A DNA stretch of 64,000 nucleotides, taken from NCBI GenBank assembly GCA_947499155.1, contig CANMND010000002.1, positions 248,001-312,000 of the forward strand, given 5' to 3'. The DNA comes from an uncultured Sphingomonadales bacterium. Lineage in GTDB: Bacteria > Pseudomonadota > Alphaproteobacteria > Sphingomonadales > Rhodothalassiaceae. Positions 39,660-48,289 of the stretch are shown piece by piece (position 1 is the stretch's first letter; each line of letters begins with the position of its first letter). A program made the position numbers and the translations under genes. A model generated the notes under the pieces. The model was not told the DNA's origin, made no database searches, and was given only the letters and a program-made list of their open reading frames with translations.

Positions 39660-39707
39660 CAGACTGATGTCTGCACCAAGCATTTTTAGACAGTGATTGG
39701 TGCAGAC
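39660..39707. other. overlapping alternative hairpins
   Basis: CAGAC(39660-39664)/GTCTG(39669-39673) and GTCTGCACCAA(39669-39679)/TTGGTGCAGAC(39697-39707); the middle arm is shared. Confidence 0.5.
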
Positions 39708-39798
39708 CATGTTTATGAGATACCTATCGCCAAATGCTATCCAGCAATGCCTTATGTAAATATAAAACAACCTTTAAAGGTGTGATATTTAGATATAG

Positions 39799-40422
39799 TC
39801 AAAAGCTCTGAATCAGTCCGATAGATTTATTCGCTGTATTTCTTTTGCGACGCAACATAGTACATCCACCCAATATCAATGCTCCGAAAGCAAAGATAAC
39901 AAGTGTGGCCGGTTCAGGCACAGTTACGACCGTAGGCGTGATGGTGCCTTTAAAATTCAAGAAAATCCGTATAGGGGTGCCGGTAGTAAGAATTCCAGAG
40001 GCGCCTTGACGTATAGTTCCTCCTTCAAAATCCACCAGAGAGCCAATGCCTGGGCTGGCAATAATGCTAAATGACACACGCTCTGGCGAACCAAACGGGT
40101 CCAGTCTGCCATTGCCAAGACTGACCAGCCATTGGTGTGATGACGCTTGTTGGTGCAGAATAGTGTCGAAAGTCGGTAAAGTAGGAAATCCAGCAAATGT
40201 TATACCCATTGATGATATTACGCCGGAGTCTGTATCGACAGCCATAAACCCGTTGAAATCACCTCCTCCAGGGACGATTCCACGATCCCAATGGCCTTCA
40301 ACATCAAAATTAATTGGAGTCGCATAAGTAATCGACGGCAAGAAAATTACCGCCATCAAGCCTGCAAATAATGCTTGGGCACAGTGTTGCCACTTAATCT
40401 GTTTCACTTTATAACTCCTCAA
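39799..40422 (-). CDS. PEP-CTERM sorting-domain protein
   Basis: N-terminal signal peptide; C-terminal VPEPATLVIFAFGALILGGCTMLRRKRN (PEP motif, TM helix, Arg cluster). Confidence 0.88.
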   Translation of the reverse strand: MRSYKVKQIKWQHCAQALFAGLMAVIFLPSITYATPINFDVEGHWDRGIVPGGGDFNGFMAVDTDSGVISSMGITFAGFPTLPTFDTILHQQASSHQWLVSLGNGRLDPFGSPERVSFSIIASPGIGSLVDFEGGTIRQGASGILTTGTPIRIFLNFKGTITPTVVTVPEPATLVIFAFGALILGGCTMLRRKRNTANKSIGLIQSF

Positions 40423-40496
40423 CTATTAAAATATTAAGTGCGCACGAGCTATATTAGGAATAAACATTAAACTTCACCTATGCGCGTAAAATATTT

Positions 40497-40512
40497 AGCA
40501 AATATCGTACCA
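40497..40512 (-). promoter_or_regulatory. sigma-54 (-24/-12) promoter of the PEP-CTERM gene
   Basis: Minus strand TGGTACGATATTTGCT vs consensus TGGCACG-N4-TTGCW: one mismatch, GG-N10-GC spacing, 75 bp upstream of the ATG. Confidence 0.7.
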
Positions 40513-40706
40513 GTATAATTTACTGTTATAGATCACTGGATTATGCAAATAAGTAATTTTGAATGAATACAAAGTGTAAAGATAGTAAACACCTGCTTTG
40601 AGGCTGTTTAGGCCATCACCTACGTTCAGGCTTTACATTGCAAGATGTTTCAAACTTGGCAGTGTCTGTAAGAGACATCCAATCTGGAAGTATTTAGTAT
40701 TATTTA

Positions 40707-41336
40707 CTAGTGAAGTTCTGAGTTGAACTCACCCCATTCCGAAGGGACCCAGTGCAGATCATCTGGTTCGTCAACGTCATGGAGTTTATCCAGTTCAAAG
40801 AAAGACCAGCCCGCTTTTAAAATACGCTGGCGTGTTAATTCAGCCACTATATGCGTACTCCAGGGTATGTCGGAATATAGCTCGGGCAAATGATGGCGCA
40901 CGCCCAACAGCGCATAACCTCCATCACTCACGGGGGCGAGACAGCTGTCATGACCATCAAGGGAATTGGCTGCTTTGCGCAGCACGTTAGCGGTTAATCC
41001 CGGACAGTCTGTGCCGATCAACAGGATAGCTTCGCCATTATCGGTAACGCGCTGTGAGGCCCTTGCCAATCGCATACCCAAATCACCTTCCCCCTGGGTT
41101 GAAAGAATAAGGGATGCAGGAAGCGCCAACTTCGTCCAAATTGGATCTTCCAGGTCTGGGGCAACGCAGAGCTCCACGATCCCCACATCCGCGCGCAAAG
41201 CCTCGTCTATGGTGTGATGCAGCATGCGCCTGGCCAGTTGTGCTGAGCCTTCAGCCCCAAGAGACGGAATCAAGCGGGTCTTGGCGAGACCGGGCAGGGG
41301 CGCTTTTGCAAAGATCATGATGCGAACGGGCGTCAT
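40707..41336 (-). CDS. TIGR04282-like (DUF2064) glycosyltransferase, arsenosugar-biosynthesis associated
   Basis: ATG at 41336 (MTPVRIMIFAKAPLPGLAKTRLIPSLG); ILLIGTDCPGLTANVL; APVSDGGYALLGV. Confidence 0.87.
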   Translation of the reverse strand: MTPVRIMIFAKAPLPGLAKTRLIPSLGAEGSAQLARRMLHHTIDEALRADVGIVELCVAPDLEDPIWTKLALPASLILSTQGEGDLGMRLARASQRVTDNGEAILLIGTDCPGLTANVLRKAANSLDGHDSCLAPVSDGGYALLGVRHHLPELYSDIPWSTHIVAELTRQRILKAGWSFFELDKLHDVDEPDDLHWVPSEWGEFNSELH

Positions 41337-42079
41337 AGATACGCCCTTGCTATCTGGTCGGCTGGCATGCCGCGCCAGTATGAAAAGCGCAGTCGCCACA
41401 TCAGCCAGATGGTGCGCCATACACCCCGTGTCAGCCAGCGACGGCCAGATGTCGTGACCTTCTCATTGATGCAGGCGGGTCGCCCTTGACGCTTCAGGAG
41501 TTTTGATATCTCGATATCTTCCATAAGGGGCTGTTCGGGAAAGCCGCCAATTTCCTCAAAAAGAGCTTTCCTGACGAAAATAGCCTGATCGCCTGTTGAT
41601 ATTCCGGTGATGCAAGAGCGTAAGTTCATGAATAATGAAACGATGGACAGCATGAAATGATTGCCCTCAATCAAAACATTGAAACGGCCCCAGCTCTTTA
41701 ATTTCAGCGCCTTTAATATGATTTTTGGTCCATTATCCGGTAGTCGCGTATCAGCATGAAGAAAAACAAGCGCTGCGCCACTCGCCTGGGCAGCGCCAGT
41801 ATTCATCTGCAATGCACGGCCACGACCAGAATGGAAAACGGTAAATCCGATGGCTTGCGCAACATCTCCACAGCCATCTTCACTTCCACCGTCAACGAGA
41901 ACAATCTCGCAGCCATGACGTTTCCACTGCTGCAGATGGGACAGCAGATCAGGCAATACTTCCATTTCATTGTAGATGGGCACGATTATGGAAAGCTCCG
42001 GGCACCCTTGATGCCCAGAGTTCTTGAAGCTTTCTTGCGTCTTCACGCTTTCAGCGTGTTTTATTGAGGTCCCAGTCAT
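41333..42079 (-). CDS. TIGR04283-like family 2 glycosyltransferase, arsenosugar-biosynthesis associated
   Basis: LSIIVPIYNEMEVLPDLL, EIVLVDGGSEDG, GRALQMNTGAAQASGAALVFLHADTRLP, GDQAIFVRKALFEEIGGFPEQPLMEDIE. Confidence 0.88.
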   Translation of the reverse strand: MTGTSIKHAESVKTQESFKNSGHQGCPELSIIVPIYNEMEVLPDLLSHLQQWKRHGCEIVLVDGGSEDGCGDVAQAIGFTVFHSGRGRALQMNTGAAQASGAALVFLHADTRLPDNGPKIILKALKLKSWGRFNVLIEGNHFMLSIVSLFMNLRSCITGISTGDQAIFVRKALFEEIGGFPEQPLMEDIEISKLLKRQGRPACINEKVTTSGRRWLTRGVWRTIWLMWRLRFSYWRGMPADQIARAYL

Positions 42080-42854
42080 ATTTTAAGAACCTGATATTTG
42101 CTTTGTGGGTCTTCAGTTTTGCAGTCATTTCATCAGACAGCCCTAGCACATCTGCATAGGCGAGCAGAAAGTCTTCCAGTCGCTGATGATCCTGCCAGCC
42201 TTGCTCAAAATCGGCACGATACCACTTAAAAACAGGTGACAATTCAATCTTAATGTCATCCGCACGGTTTCGACTGCGATCACCAAGGAACTGGATTGTC
42301 TGATCGTTCAATTGTTCGTCCAGGCGGTCACTGGTATAAGCAGCAGGCAACAGTGACGGGCATCCGATGCTGGCACAATTGACCGCAAAATGGATGCGGG
42401 GGTCATTGTAGCGCCCTGAACCCCGGATCATCTTGTGTTCGATATCATCCAGTGACCGAATATCCCCCAGAAGGGGAATGAAACTCTTCTTCCACGGCGA
42501 GCTTAAAAAGTTTCCCAGGTCCTTGATAGACTTAATATCCGGCCAGGCCGTGAGTATCAGCTCTACGGTCCAGGCGTTATAGGCATTGATAAGGAATGCC
42601 AGTTGTTCATTAGCGGTCCAGACATCAAAGTCCTCCTGTTCGATCTCGGACATTGACTGTAAATACTGCGCCAATTTGGCACGATCATCATGCATGCCCT
42701 GATAATCGACAGCGGTCGAATTACCGTCATTTATCACTACGACATGGGCGTTAAGCAAAGCGTTCCAGCTGGAATGGTCGAACTCTTCAGCTTCGGCAGT
42801 ATTAAGCGTCAATAAGTTGAGCAGGACTGTTAACAACAGGAGCTTATGATACAC
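42051..42854 (-). CDS. DUF547 domain-containing exported protein
   Basis: Signal peptide; AFLINAYNAWTVELIL, IHFAVNCASIGCPSLLPAAYT. Confidence 0.88.
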   Translation of the reverse strand: MYHKLLLLTVLLNLLTLNTAEAEEFDHSSWNALLNAHVVVINDGNSTAVDYQGMHDDRAKLAQYLQSMSEIEQEDFDVWTANEQLAFLINAYNAWTVELILTAWPDIKSIKDLGNFLSSPWKKSFIPLLGDIRSLDDIEHKMIRGSGRYNDPRIHFAVNCASIGCPSLLPAAYTSDRLDEQLNDQTIQFLGDRSRNRADDIKIELSPVFKWYRADFEQGWQDHQRLEDFLLAYADVLGLSDEMTAKLKTHKANIRFLKYDWDLNKTR

Positions 42855-45015
42855 GGCCTCTCCTCCAGCTGTGATATTTTTCCATTAAGGCGATAATACG
42901 GTGCGGTGCATGAGCACGCTTCCATTCGCCCGCCACAAACTTATTGGCCTCAGACCATGTGGGATAGATGTGAATGGTGCCGAGGATCTTGTTGAGCCCC
43001 AGGCCATGCTTCATCGCCAGAATAAATTCCGCGATCAGGTCGCCACCATTCTCACCAGCAATGGTCACGCCCAATATCCGGTCCTTGCCTGGTACAGTCA
43101 GCACCTTCACAAAGCCCTTCGTCGCACCTTCTGTTATGGCCCGGTCAAGGTCATCCAGTTCATAACGGCTTACTTCATAAGCTATGCCACTTTCTTTGGC
43201 TTCCTGCTCATTAAGGCCAACCCTGGCAATCTCAGGGTCAATGAAGGTGGCCCATGGAATGACGCGGTAATCGGCCTTGAAGCGTTTAAATTGACCAAAC
43301 AGGCTATTCACCGATGCATACCAGGCCTGATGAGCGGCAGTGTGCGTGAACTGGTAGGGGCCGGCTACGTCGCCAACTGCATAGATGTTGGGATAAAGCG
43401 TTTGCAGATAGTCATTGGTGGTGATGACCCGATTGGTTTCGATGCCCAATTCTTCAAGGCCATAGCCCTCCAATCGCGCCGCTCTCCCGACTGCGCAGAG
43501 CAGGGTGTCAAACTCAACGATCTTTTCCTGGCCATTATGGTCCATAATCAGGCGTTTGATGGCGCCGTCCTTGCCCTTGATCTTTTCAAAGCGTATTGCC
43601 TTGTGATCAGTCAGCACAGTCACGCCATCAGCCGTAAGAGCCTCTTTCGCCAGCAGTGAGACTTCTTCGTCTTCGCGGATCATGATCCGTGGCGCCATTT
43701 CCACCTGTGTCACCTGAGAACCCAAACGGGCAAAGCTTTGCGCCAATTCACAGCCTATGGGGCCACCACCCAAAACCACAAGACGCTTGGGAGGCTGGTC
43801 AAGTTTGGCAAATTCATCCCACAAGGTGTCACTGGTCACATAGCCGACATCGTCAATACCGGGCAAAGGCGGAACGAATGGCCGAGCACCGGTGGCAAGA
43901 ATGATAGCTCGACTGGTCAGGCGCCTGACGCCGCCATCCTGAGTGGTAATTTCAACAGTCCATGGGTCAACCAGCTTGGCGTAGCCTTCAACGACATCGA
44001 CACCAAGTTTTGTATAACGCTCAACACTGTCAGCCGGCTCTATATCCTTGATGATCCGATGCACTCGGGCCATGACTGACCGAAAAGAAAAGCGCGGCTC
44101 TGTAGCCTCCAGGCCATAATTTTCTGCCTGCCGCATCTGATGAGCCAGCCTTGCGCTTCTGATCAGGGCCTTGCTTGGGACACAGCCATAGTTAAGGCAA
44201 TCTCCGCCCATTTTGTTAGCTTCGATCAACGTGACCTTGGCTTTTACCGTCGCTGCGATATAGGCGCTGACAAGGCCACCGGCACCCGCACCGATTACAA
44301 TCAGATTACGATCAAAGCGTTTGGGCTTTTGATAATCAGCGTATACGCGCCGGGCCCTCATAAAGGAGACAAGCTTCTTCGCAATCAGCGGGAACAGGCC
44401 AAGAAGGGCAAAGGAAAGAACCAGTTTGGGGGACAAAATACCAGACAGGCTGTCCACTTTCACAAGCTGAGTACCTGCGTTTACATAGACCAGTGTCCCC
44501 GCCAGCATCCCGATCTGGCTCACCCAATAAAAGGTCACAGCCCGGATCGGCGTTAATGCCATGAGAAGGTTGATTAAAAAGAACGGAAATACCGGCACAA
44601 GACGGAGTGAGAACAAATAAAACGCACCGTCTGTTTCGATGCCTTTATTTAAGGACTTCAAACGGTCGCCATAACGGCCTTGCACTGCATCCTTGAACAA
44701 ATACCGGGATACCAGAAACGCGAGCGTGGCCCCAATAGAGCTGGCAAATGAGACAAGTACCGTGCCCCAGAGCAATCCGAACAAAGCGCCGGCTGCAAGA
44801 GTCATGATGACCGCCCCAGGCAAGGAAAGCATGGTGACGAGAATATAAAATAACAGGAAAAGGGCGCTTACAAGCAATGGATCTGAAGTGCGCCAGCTTT
44901 TGAACTGGTCAACTCCCGACTTCAAAGCCTCAAGAGTCAGAAGGTGATTGAGGTCAAAATAGAAAAACCCGACAACCAGTGCCGCAGCCACAATCAGTAT
45001 TACTATTTTCTTCAT
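42844..45015 (-). CDS. TVP38/TMEM64 membrane domain fused to a MerA-like pyridine nucleotide-disulfide oxidoreductase
   Basis: N-terminal multi-TM (LPGAVIMTLAAGALFGLLWGT...); then VIGAGAGGLVSAYIAA, GGDCLNYGCVPSKALIR, C-terminal dimerisation domain. Confidence 0.92.
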   Translation of the reverse strand: MKKIVILIVAAALVVGFFYFDLNHLLTLEALKSGVDQFKSWRTSDPLLVSALFLLFYILVTMLSLPGAVIMTLAAGALFGLLWGTVLVSFASSIGATLAFLVSRYLFKDAVQGRYGDRLKSLNKGIETDGAFYLFSLRLVPVFPFFLINLLMALTPIRAVTFYWVSQIGMLAGTLVYVNAGTQLVKVDSLSGILSPKLVLSFALLGLFPLIAKKLVSFMRARRVYADYQKPKRFDRNLIVIGAGAGGLVSAYIAATVKAKVTLIEANKMGGDCLNYGCVPSKALIRSARLAHQMRQAENYGLEATEPRFSFRSVMARVHRIIKDIEPADSVERYTKLGVDVVEGYAKLVDPWTVEITTQDGGVRRLTSRAIILATGARPFVPPLPGIDDVGYVTSDTLWDEFAKLDQPPKRLVVLGGGPIGCELAQSFARLGSQVTQVEMAPRIMIREDEEVSLLAKEALTADGVTVLTDHKAIRFEKIKGKDGAIKRLIMDHNGQEKIVEFDTLLCAVGRAARLEGYGLEELGIETNRVITTNDYLQTLYPNIYAVGDVAGPYQFTHTAAHQAWYASVNSLFGQFKRFKADYRVIPWATFIDPEIARVGLNEQEAKESGIAYEVSRYELDDLDRAITEGATKGFVKVLTVPGKDRILGVTIAGENGGDLIAEFILAMKHGLGLNKILGTIHIYPTWSEANKFVAGEWKRAHAPHRIIALMEKYHSWRRGRVS

Positions 45016-45287
45016 TAGTCACCCACTGAACTGGTAAGCATCGTTACAGATGCGGCTTTGTTCTCTCGAACAGCCCAAAGATTTAACTGATTGAATTCGA
45101 CAGTCTTATTCTGTTTTTAACATTGCGGATCAATCTATCCAATCAGACATTCGTCGCAAGCGGAGCCTGAATCTTACAGTTAACGGCTAGACTGTCTTAA
45201 GAAAATCAAGTGCTGTGAAAGAAGGAGCAGGTCTGATCTTGCCCGGTAATTCTGTCTCTCAGAGATGTCAGCAGACAGCAAATGCGA

Positions 45288-45866
45288 TCAGTGTTTGCCG
45301 TTTCCGTCGTCGAACCAGCGATGTTCCAGACACTTACGCAATCGGAGGCGTGCCCGATACAGCATGACGTGCAGATTGCTCGTCGTAATATTCATGGTTT
45401 CACGTATTTCAGCACTGTTCAGGTCCTGAAGTTCGCGCATTTTGAAAAGTCGAGCCTGATTTTTCGGAAGACCACTCAGACATCCATTGAATACGTTCCA
45501 GAATTGGGCGCTTTTTATAGATTCCATGGGCTGAGACCAGGCAGGGGGCAGCTCTTCTACTGTGTCCATAATCTGGCGATTAACCTCAGTCACTCGCTGA
45601 CCTTTTCTGAGCATGTCTGAAATCTTATTTTTCAGAATGGCAAACACCCATGTTTTCAAGGCTGAACGCTGGTCGAAGGATCCAGCATTTTTCAAGGCGC
45701 CGATAAGTGCATCTTGCACCGCATCTTCCGCCATAGCCTCATCACGCAACCGCAGCATCGCAAACTTTAACATCTGCGAACGCAAGTCCGCCAAAAACTC
45801 AGGGTCCGTCAAATACGGGGCGCTGGAGTGGTTTGGTTTAATAACAGGGGCTGTATCACTGGTCAT
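45288..45866 (-). CDS. RNA polymerase sigma-70 family (ECF-like) sigma factor
   Basis: MLRLRDEAMAEDAVQDALIGALKNAGSFDQRSALKTWVFAILKNKISDMLRK; region 4 LSGLPKNQARLFKMRELQDLNSAEIRETMNITTSNLHVMLYRARLRLRKCLE. Confidence 0.92.
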   Translation of the reverse strand: MTSDTAPVIKPNHSSAPYLTDPEFLADLRSQMLKFAMLRLRDEAMAEDAVQDALIGALKNAGSFDQRSALKTWVFAILKNKISDMLRKGQRVTEVNRQIMDTVEELPPAWSQPMESIKSAQFWNVFNGCLSGLPKNQARLFKMRELQDLNSAEIRETMNITTSNLHVMLYRARLRLRKCLEHRWFDDGNGKH

Positions 45867-46087
45867 TCAGTCTTGTTCCGCTCTATTTCGTTTCTTGCAG
45901 CGCTGTAGGATGCCACACAGAAAGGCACCAAAAAGTTCAGCACAACCTGACTCCAACTTATGCCCTCTCCATTTAAAAACACAGACCCCTGATTGATCAC
46001 GTTTAGTAACATTCCCACGACCAGTGCGACACGAATAGAACTAGTTAAGATATATGGCCTAAGTAAAGCCCGCCAAAGGCTACCCAT
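45863..46087 (-). CDS. NrtS-like small two-TM membrane protein
   Basis: ATG at 46087: MGSLWRALLRPYILTSSIRVALVVGMLLNVINQGSVFLNGEGISWSQVVLNFLVPFCVASYSAARNEIERNKTE; overlaps the sigma-factor start. Confidence 0.78.
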   Translation of the reverse strand: MGSLWRALLRPYILTSSIRVALVVGMLLNVINQGSVFLNGEGISWSQVVLNFLVPFCVASYSAARNEIERNKTE

Positions 46088-46104
46088 GACTGCACCCCCT
46101 TTAC

Positions 46105-47016
46105 TTACAACTTGGCCCCCTGCTGAAGCAAATCCGCAATGGGCAGGACATCTACGATCTCCGAAATGGAACGTGAGATTAAGTCCATATCGGCTTCCGG
46201 CTTCAAATCGGCGGCACCGCCCATCTTCCCTGTGTGTGCGACGCCCATTATGCCATCTGGGCCAGGAACCAGTTTGAATTCGCCGGTACAATTGCGACAA
46301 TATATTTTTTCGTCCGCCTTTTGTTCACGGCGCACCACGAGCGTCGGCCCACACACAGGACATGAACGCAATGGGATACCATCGTCGCTGTGCCCTATGA
46401 CATGAGCCAGCTTTCCTTGCCGTCCTAGCTGGGCAAACGCTTTGACCAGTTTCTCGTCAAACTGTTTGCCTGCTTCAGCTTCAAGGATAGAAAGTGCCTT
46501 TTGTTCTGACATCGCTTCACGATATGGCCGGTGGCTGGTCATGGCATCAAAGGCATCGGATATGCCAACAATCAGGGCGTCAATCGGTATCTGACCTTTT
46601 TTCAGGCCATAGGGGTACCCTTTGCCATCCGGTCGCTCGTGATGTTTGCCTACCGCTTCGGCGACTAACGCTGCCAGCGGGTGCCCTGACAGCATGCGCA
46701 GGCCAATATCAGGGTGCGTCTTGATAATAGAATATTCTTCATCCGTCAGCTTTTCAGACTTTTGCAATATGCTATCGGGTACGCCAATTTTACCCAGATC
46801 GTGAAGAAATCCGCCAAGGCTGATGCGTGCAGTATCAGCTTCTGAGAGGTCAACAGCTCGGGCAAGAAGATAAGCGTAGCGACTGACGCGCCAAAGATGC
46901 CCACCGGTATAAGGGTCTCTTGCTTCAACGAACCATGCCATCGACAAAAGACTTTCCAGAAGTTTTTGTGAATAGAGCCTGTTTTTGCGGTCAAACCATC
47001 TATGCCAGTAGGTCAT
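46105..47016 (-). CDS. HD-GYP domain protein with C-terminal zinc ribbon
   Basis: GGFLHDLGKIGVPD, VGKHHERPDGKGYPYGLKKGQIP; CPVCG...YCRNC. Confidence 0.92.
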   Translation of the reverse strand: MTYWHRWFDRKNRLYSQKLLESLLSMAWFVEARDPYTGGHLWRVSRYAYLLARAVDLSEADTARISLGGFLHDLGKIGVPDSILQKSEKLTDEEYSIIKTHPDIGLRMLSGHPLAALVAEAVGKHHERPDGKGYPYGLKKGQIPIDALIVGISDAFDAMTSHRPYREAMSEQKALSILEAEAGKQFDEKLVKAFAQLGRQGKLAHVIGHSDDGIPLRSCPVCGPTLVVRREQKADEKIYCRNCTGEFKLVPGPDGIMGVAHTGKMGGAADLKPEADMDLISRSISEIVDVLPIADLLQQGAKL

Positions 47017-47063
47017 GTCGCTTCTCCCGGATTTATATTTTCTGATTTGTCCTTCTTTTGAGA

Positions 47064-47519
47064 TCAGCCAATATGCTGCAATAAAAGTTGCCTTGCATAT
47101 TCACGCGCCTTGAGGCCCATCATGTCTTCTTTCGCGAGATAAAGGTAAGATGCCGCTGTTGTCGCCGATGCTGGGGCACCGGTATCCGAAGCGACGCCAA
47201 TCACGCGGGCCTTAATGTCCAGCTTATCAAGCAAGTCAGTCAGCGTTGAAGCGGCACGTTCATAGGGTAATAGCGATGCAAAAATTATAGGCATCTGGGG
47301 ATTTACTTGATAAATTTCGCGGAGCACCTCTTCCACCGTCGCGTTGATATTCGCGATAATTGCCAAGGATATGACCGCTGCGTGGCATGTCTTCGCCTTA
47401 ACAGAAATATCGGCAAGGCCATCGGGTTTCACCACTTTATAGCCACACTGCTCAAGGAGCGGCGCCATTTCTGTAGCTATGAAGGGATGAGGTCTGGCTA
47501 AGAGTACGGTTTTGTTCAT
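47064..47519 (-). CDS. receiver-like hypothetical protein
   Basis: MNKTVLLARPHPFIATEMAPLLEQCGYKVVKPDGLADI resembles a degenerate CheY-like fold; upstream of HD-GYP. Confidence 0.6.
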   Translation of the reverse strand: MNKTVLLARPHPFIATEMAPLLEQCGYKVVKPDGLADISVKAKTCHAAVISLAIIANINATVEEVLREIYQVNPQMPIIFASLLPYERAASTLTDLLDKLDIKARVIGVASDTGAPASATTAASYLYLAKEDMMGLKAREYARQLLLQHIG

Positions 47520-47812
47520 GGTGCTTCCCTTTTGGACAAACAAGCGTCATAAACAGTTCGTCGAACAAGCCACTCCCTTTCTTACAATCATAACTTTAAT
47601 TAATTCCATGCTGACCATCTGAAAGTATATGCTTCAGCTCTGGCACAACGGTTGAAATCACACATATGAAGTATGTTCAAATTTTTGTGTGAACTGAGGG
47701 TTGCCGACGGCGAAAAGAGTGAGGGCATACACCACCACGCCCACACTCCATCAGATGTGATCGTGATTTTGCAGATTATAGATATCTGATTTTGATGTTG
47801 TCAGAGGATAGC

Positions 47813-48289
47813 TCAGTGGGAACTTGGCTCCAGTTTACGCGTCGCATATTGCGCATTATCGGCACATTCACTTTCTGATACTGATTTAAGCGCACAAGGG
47901 TGCTGCGAATCATCCATGTGAATGAGTTTGCCGCGGATCCTGGCTCCTGCCTCAATTGATATAGTCTGGTGAAGAATGTTTCCGATCACATTTGCCGACT
48001 TTTCAAGTCGAATAGTGTTTCCTGTCAATTCGCCCTCTACCCGGCCTCTAATAGTTATGGAGTCGGCGACAATTTGACCTTCCACCTCACCAGATTCTCC
48101 AAGAATAAGGGCAGAGCACCTGACATTGCCATGAATGATCCCATCAAGTTGCAGTTCGCCCGGACTATCAAGATCGCCCATAATATGCACGCCGACACTG
48201 ATGATTGACGGTGCGCCACTCACCTCCCGGCATATTGTAATCGGGGTATCAGCCTTTTTCTTGTCCACCTTGCTGGAGCGTGTAAACAT
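47813..48289 (-). CDS. bactofilin family polymer-forming cytoskeletal protein
   Basis: ISVGVHIMGDLDSPGELQLDGIIHGNVRCSALILGESGEVEGQIVADSITIRGRVEGELTGNTIRLEKSANVIGNILHQTISIEAGARIRGKL. Confidence 0.93.
   Translation of the reverse strand: MFTRSSKVDKKKADTPITICREVSGAPSIISVGVHIMGDLDSPGELQLDGIIHGNVRCSALILGESGEVEGQIVADSITIRGRVEGELTGNTIRLEKSANVIGNILHQTISIEAGARIRGKLIHMDDSQHPCALKSVSESECADNAQYATRKLEPSSH

Noticed and set aside
42901-43659. 252-aa plus-strand ORF
   Set aside because: Entirely antisense to the strongly supported TVP38-oxidoreductase gene; composition typical of a shadow ORF
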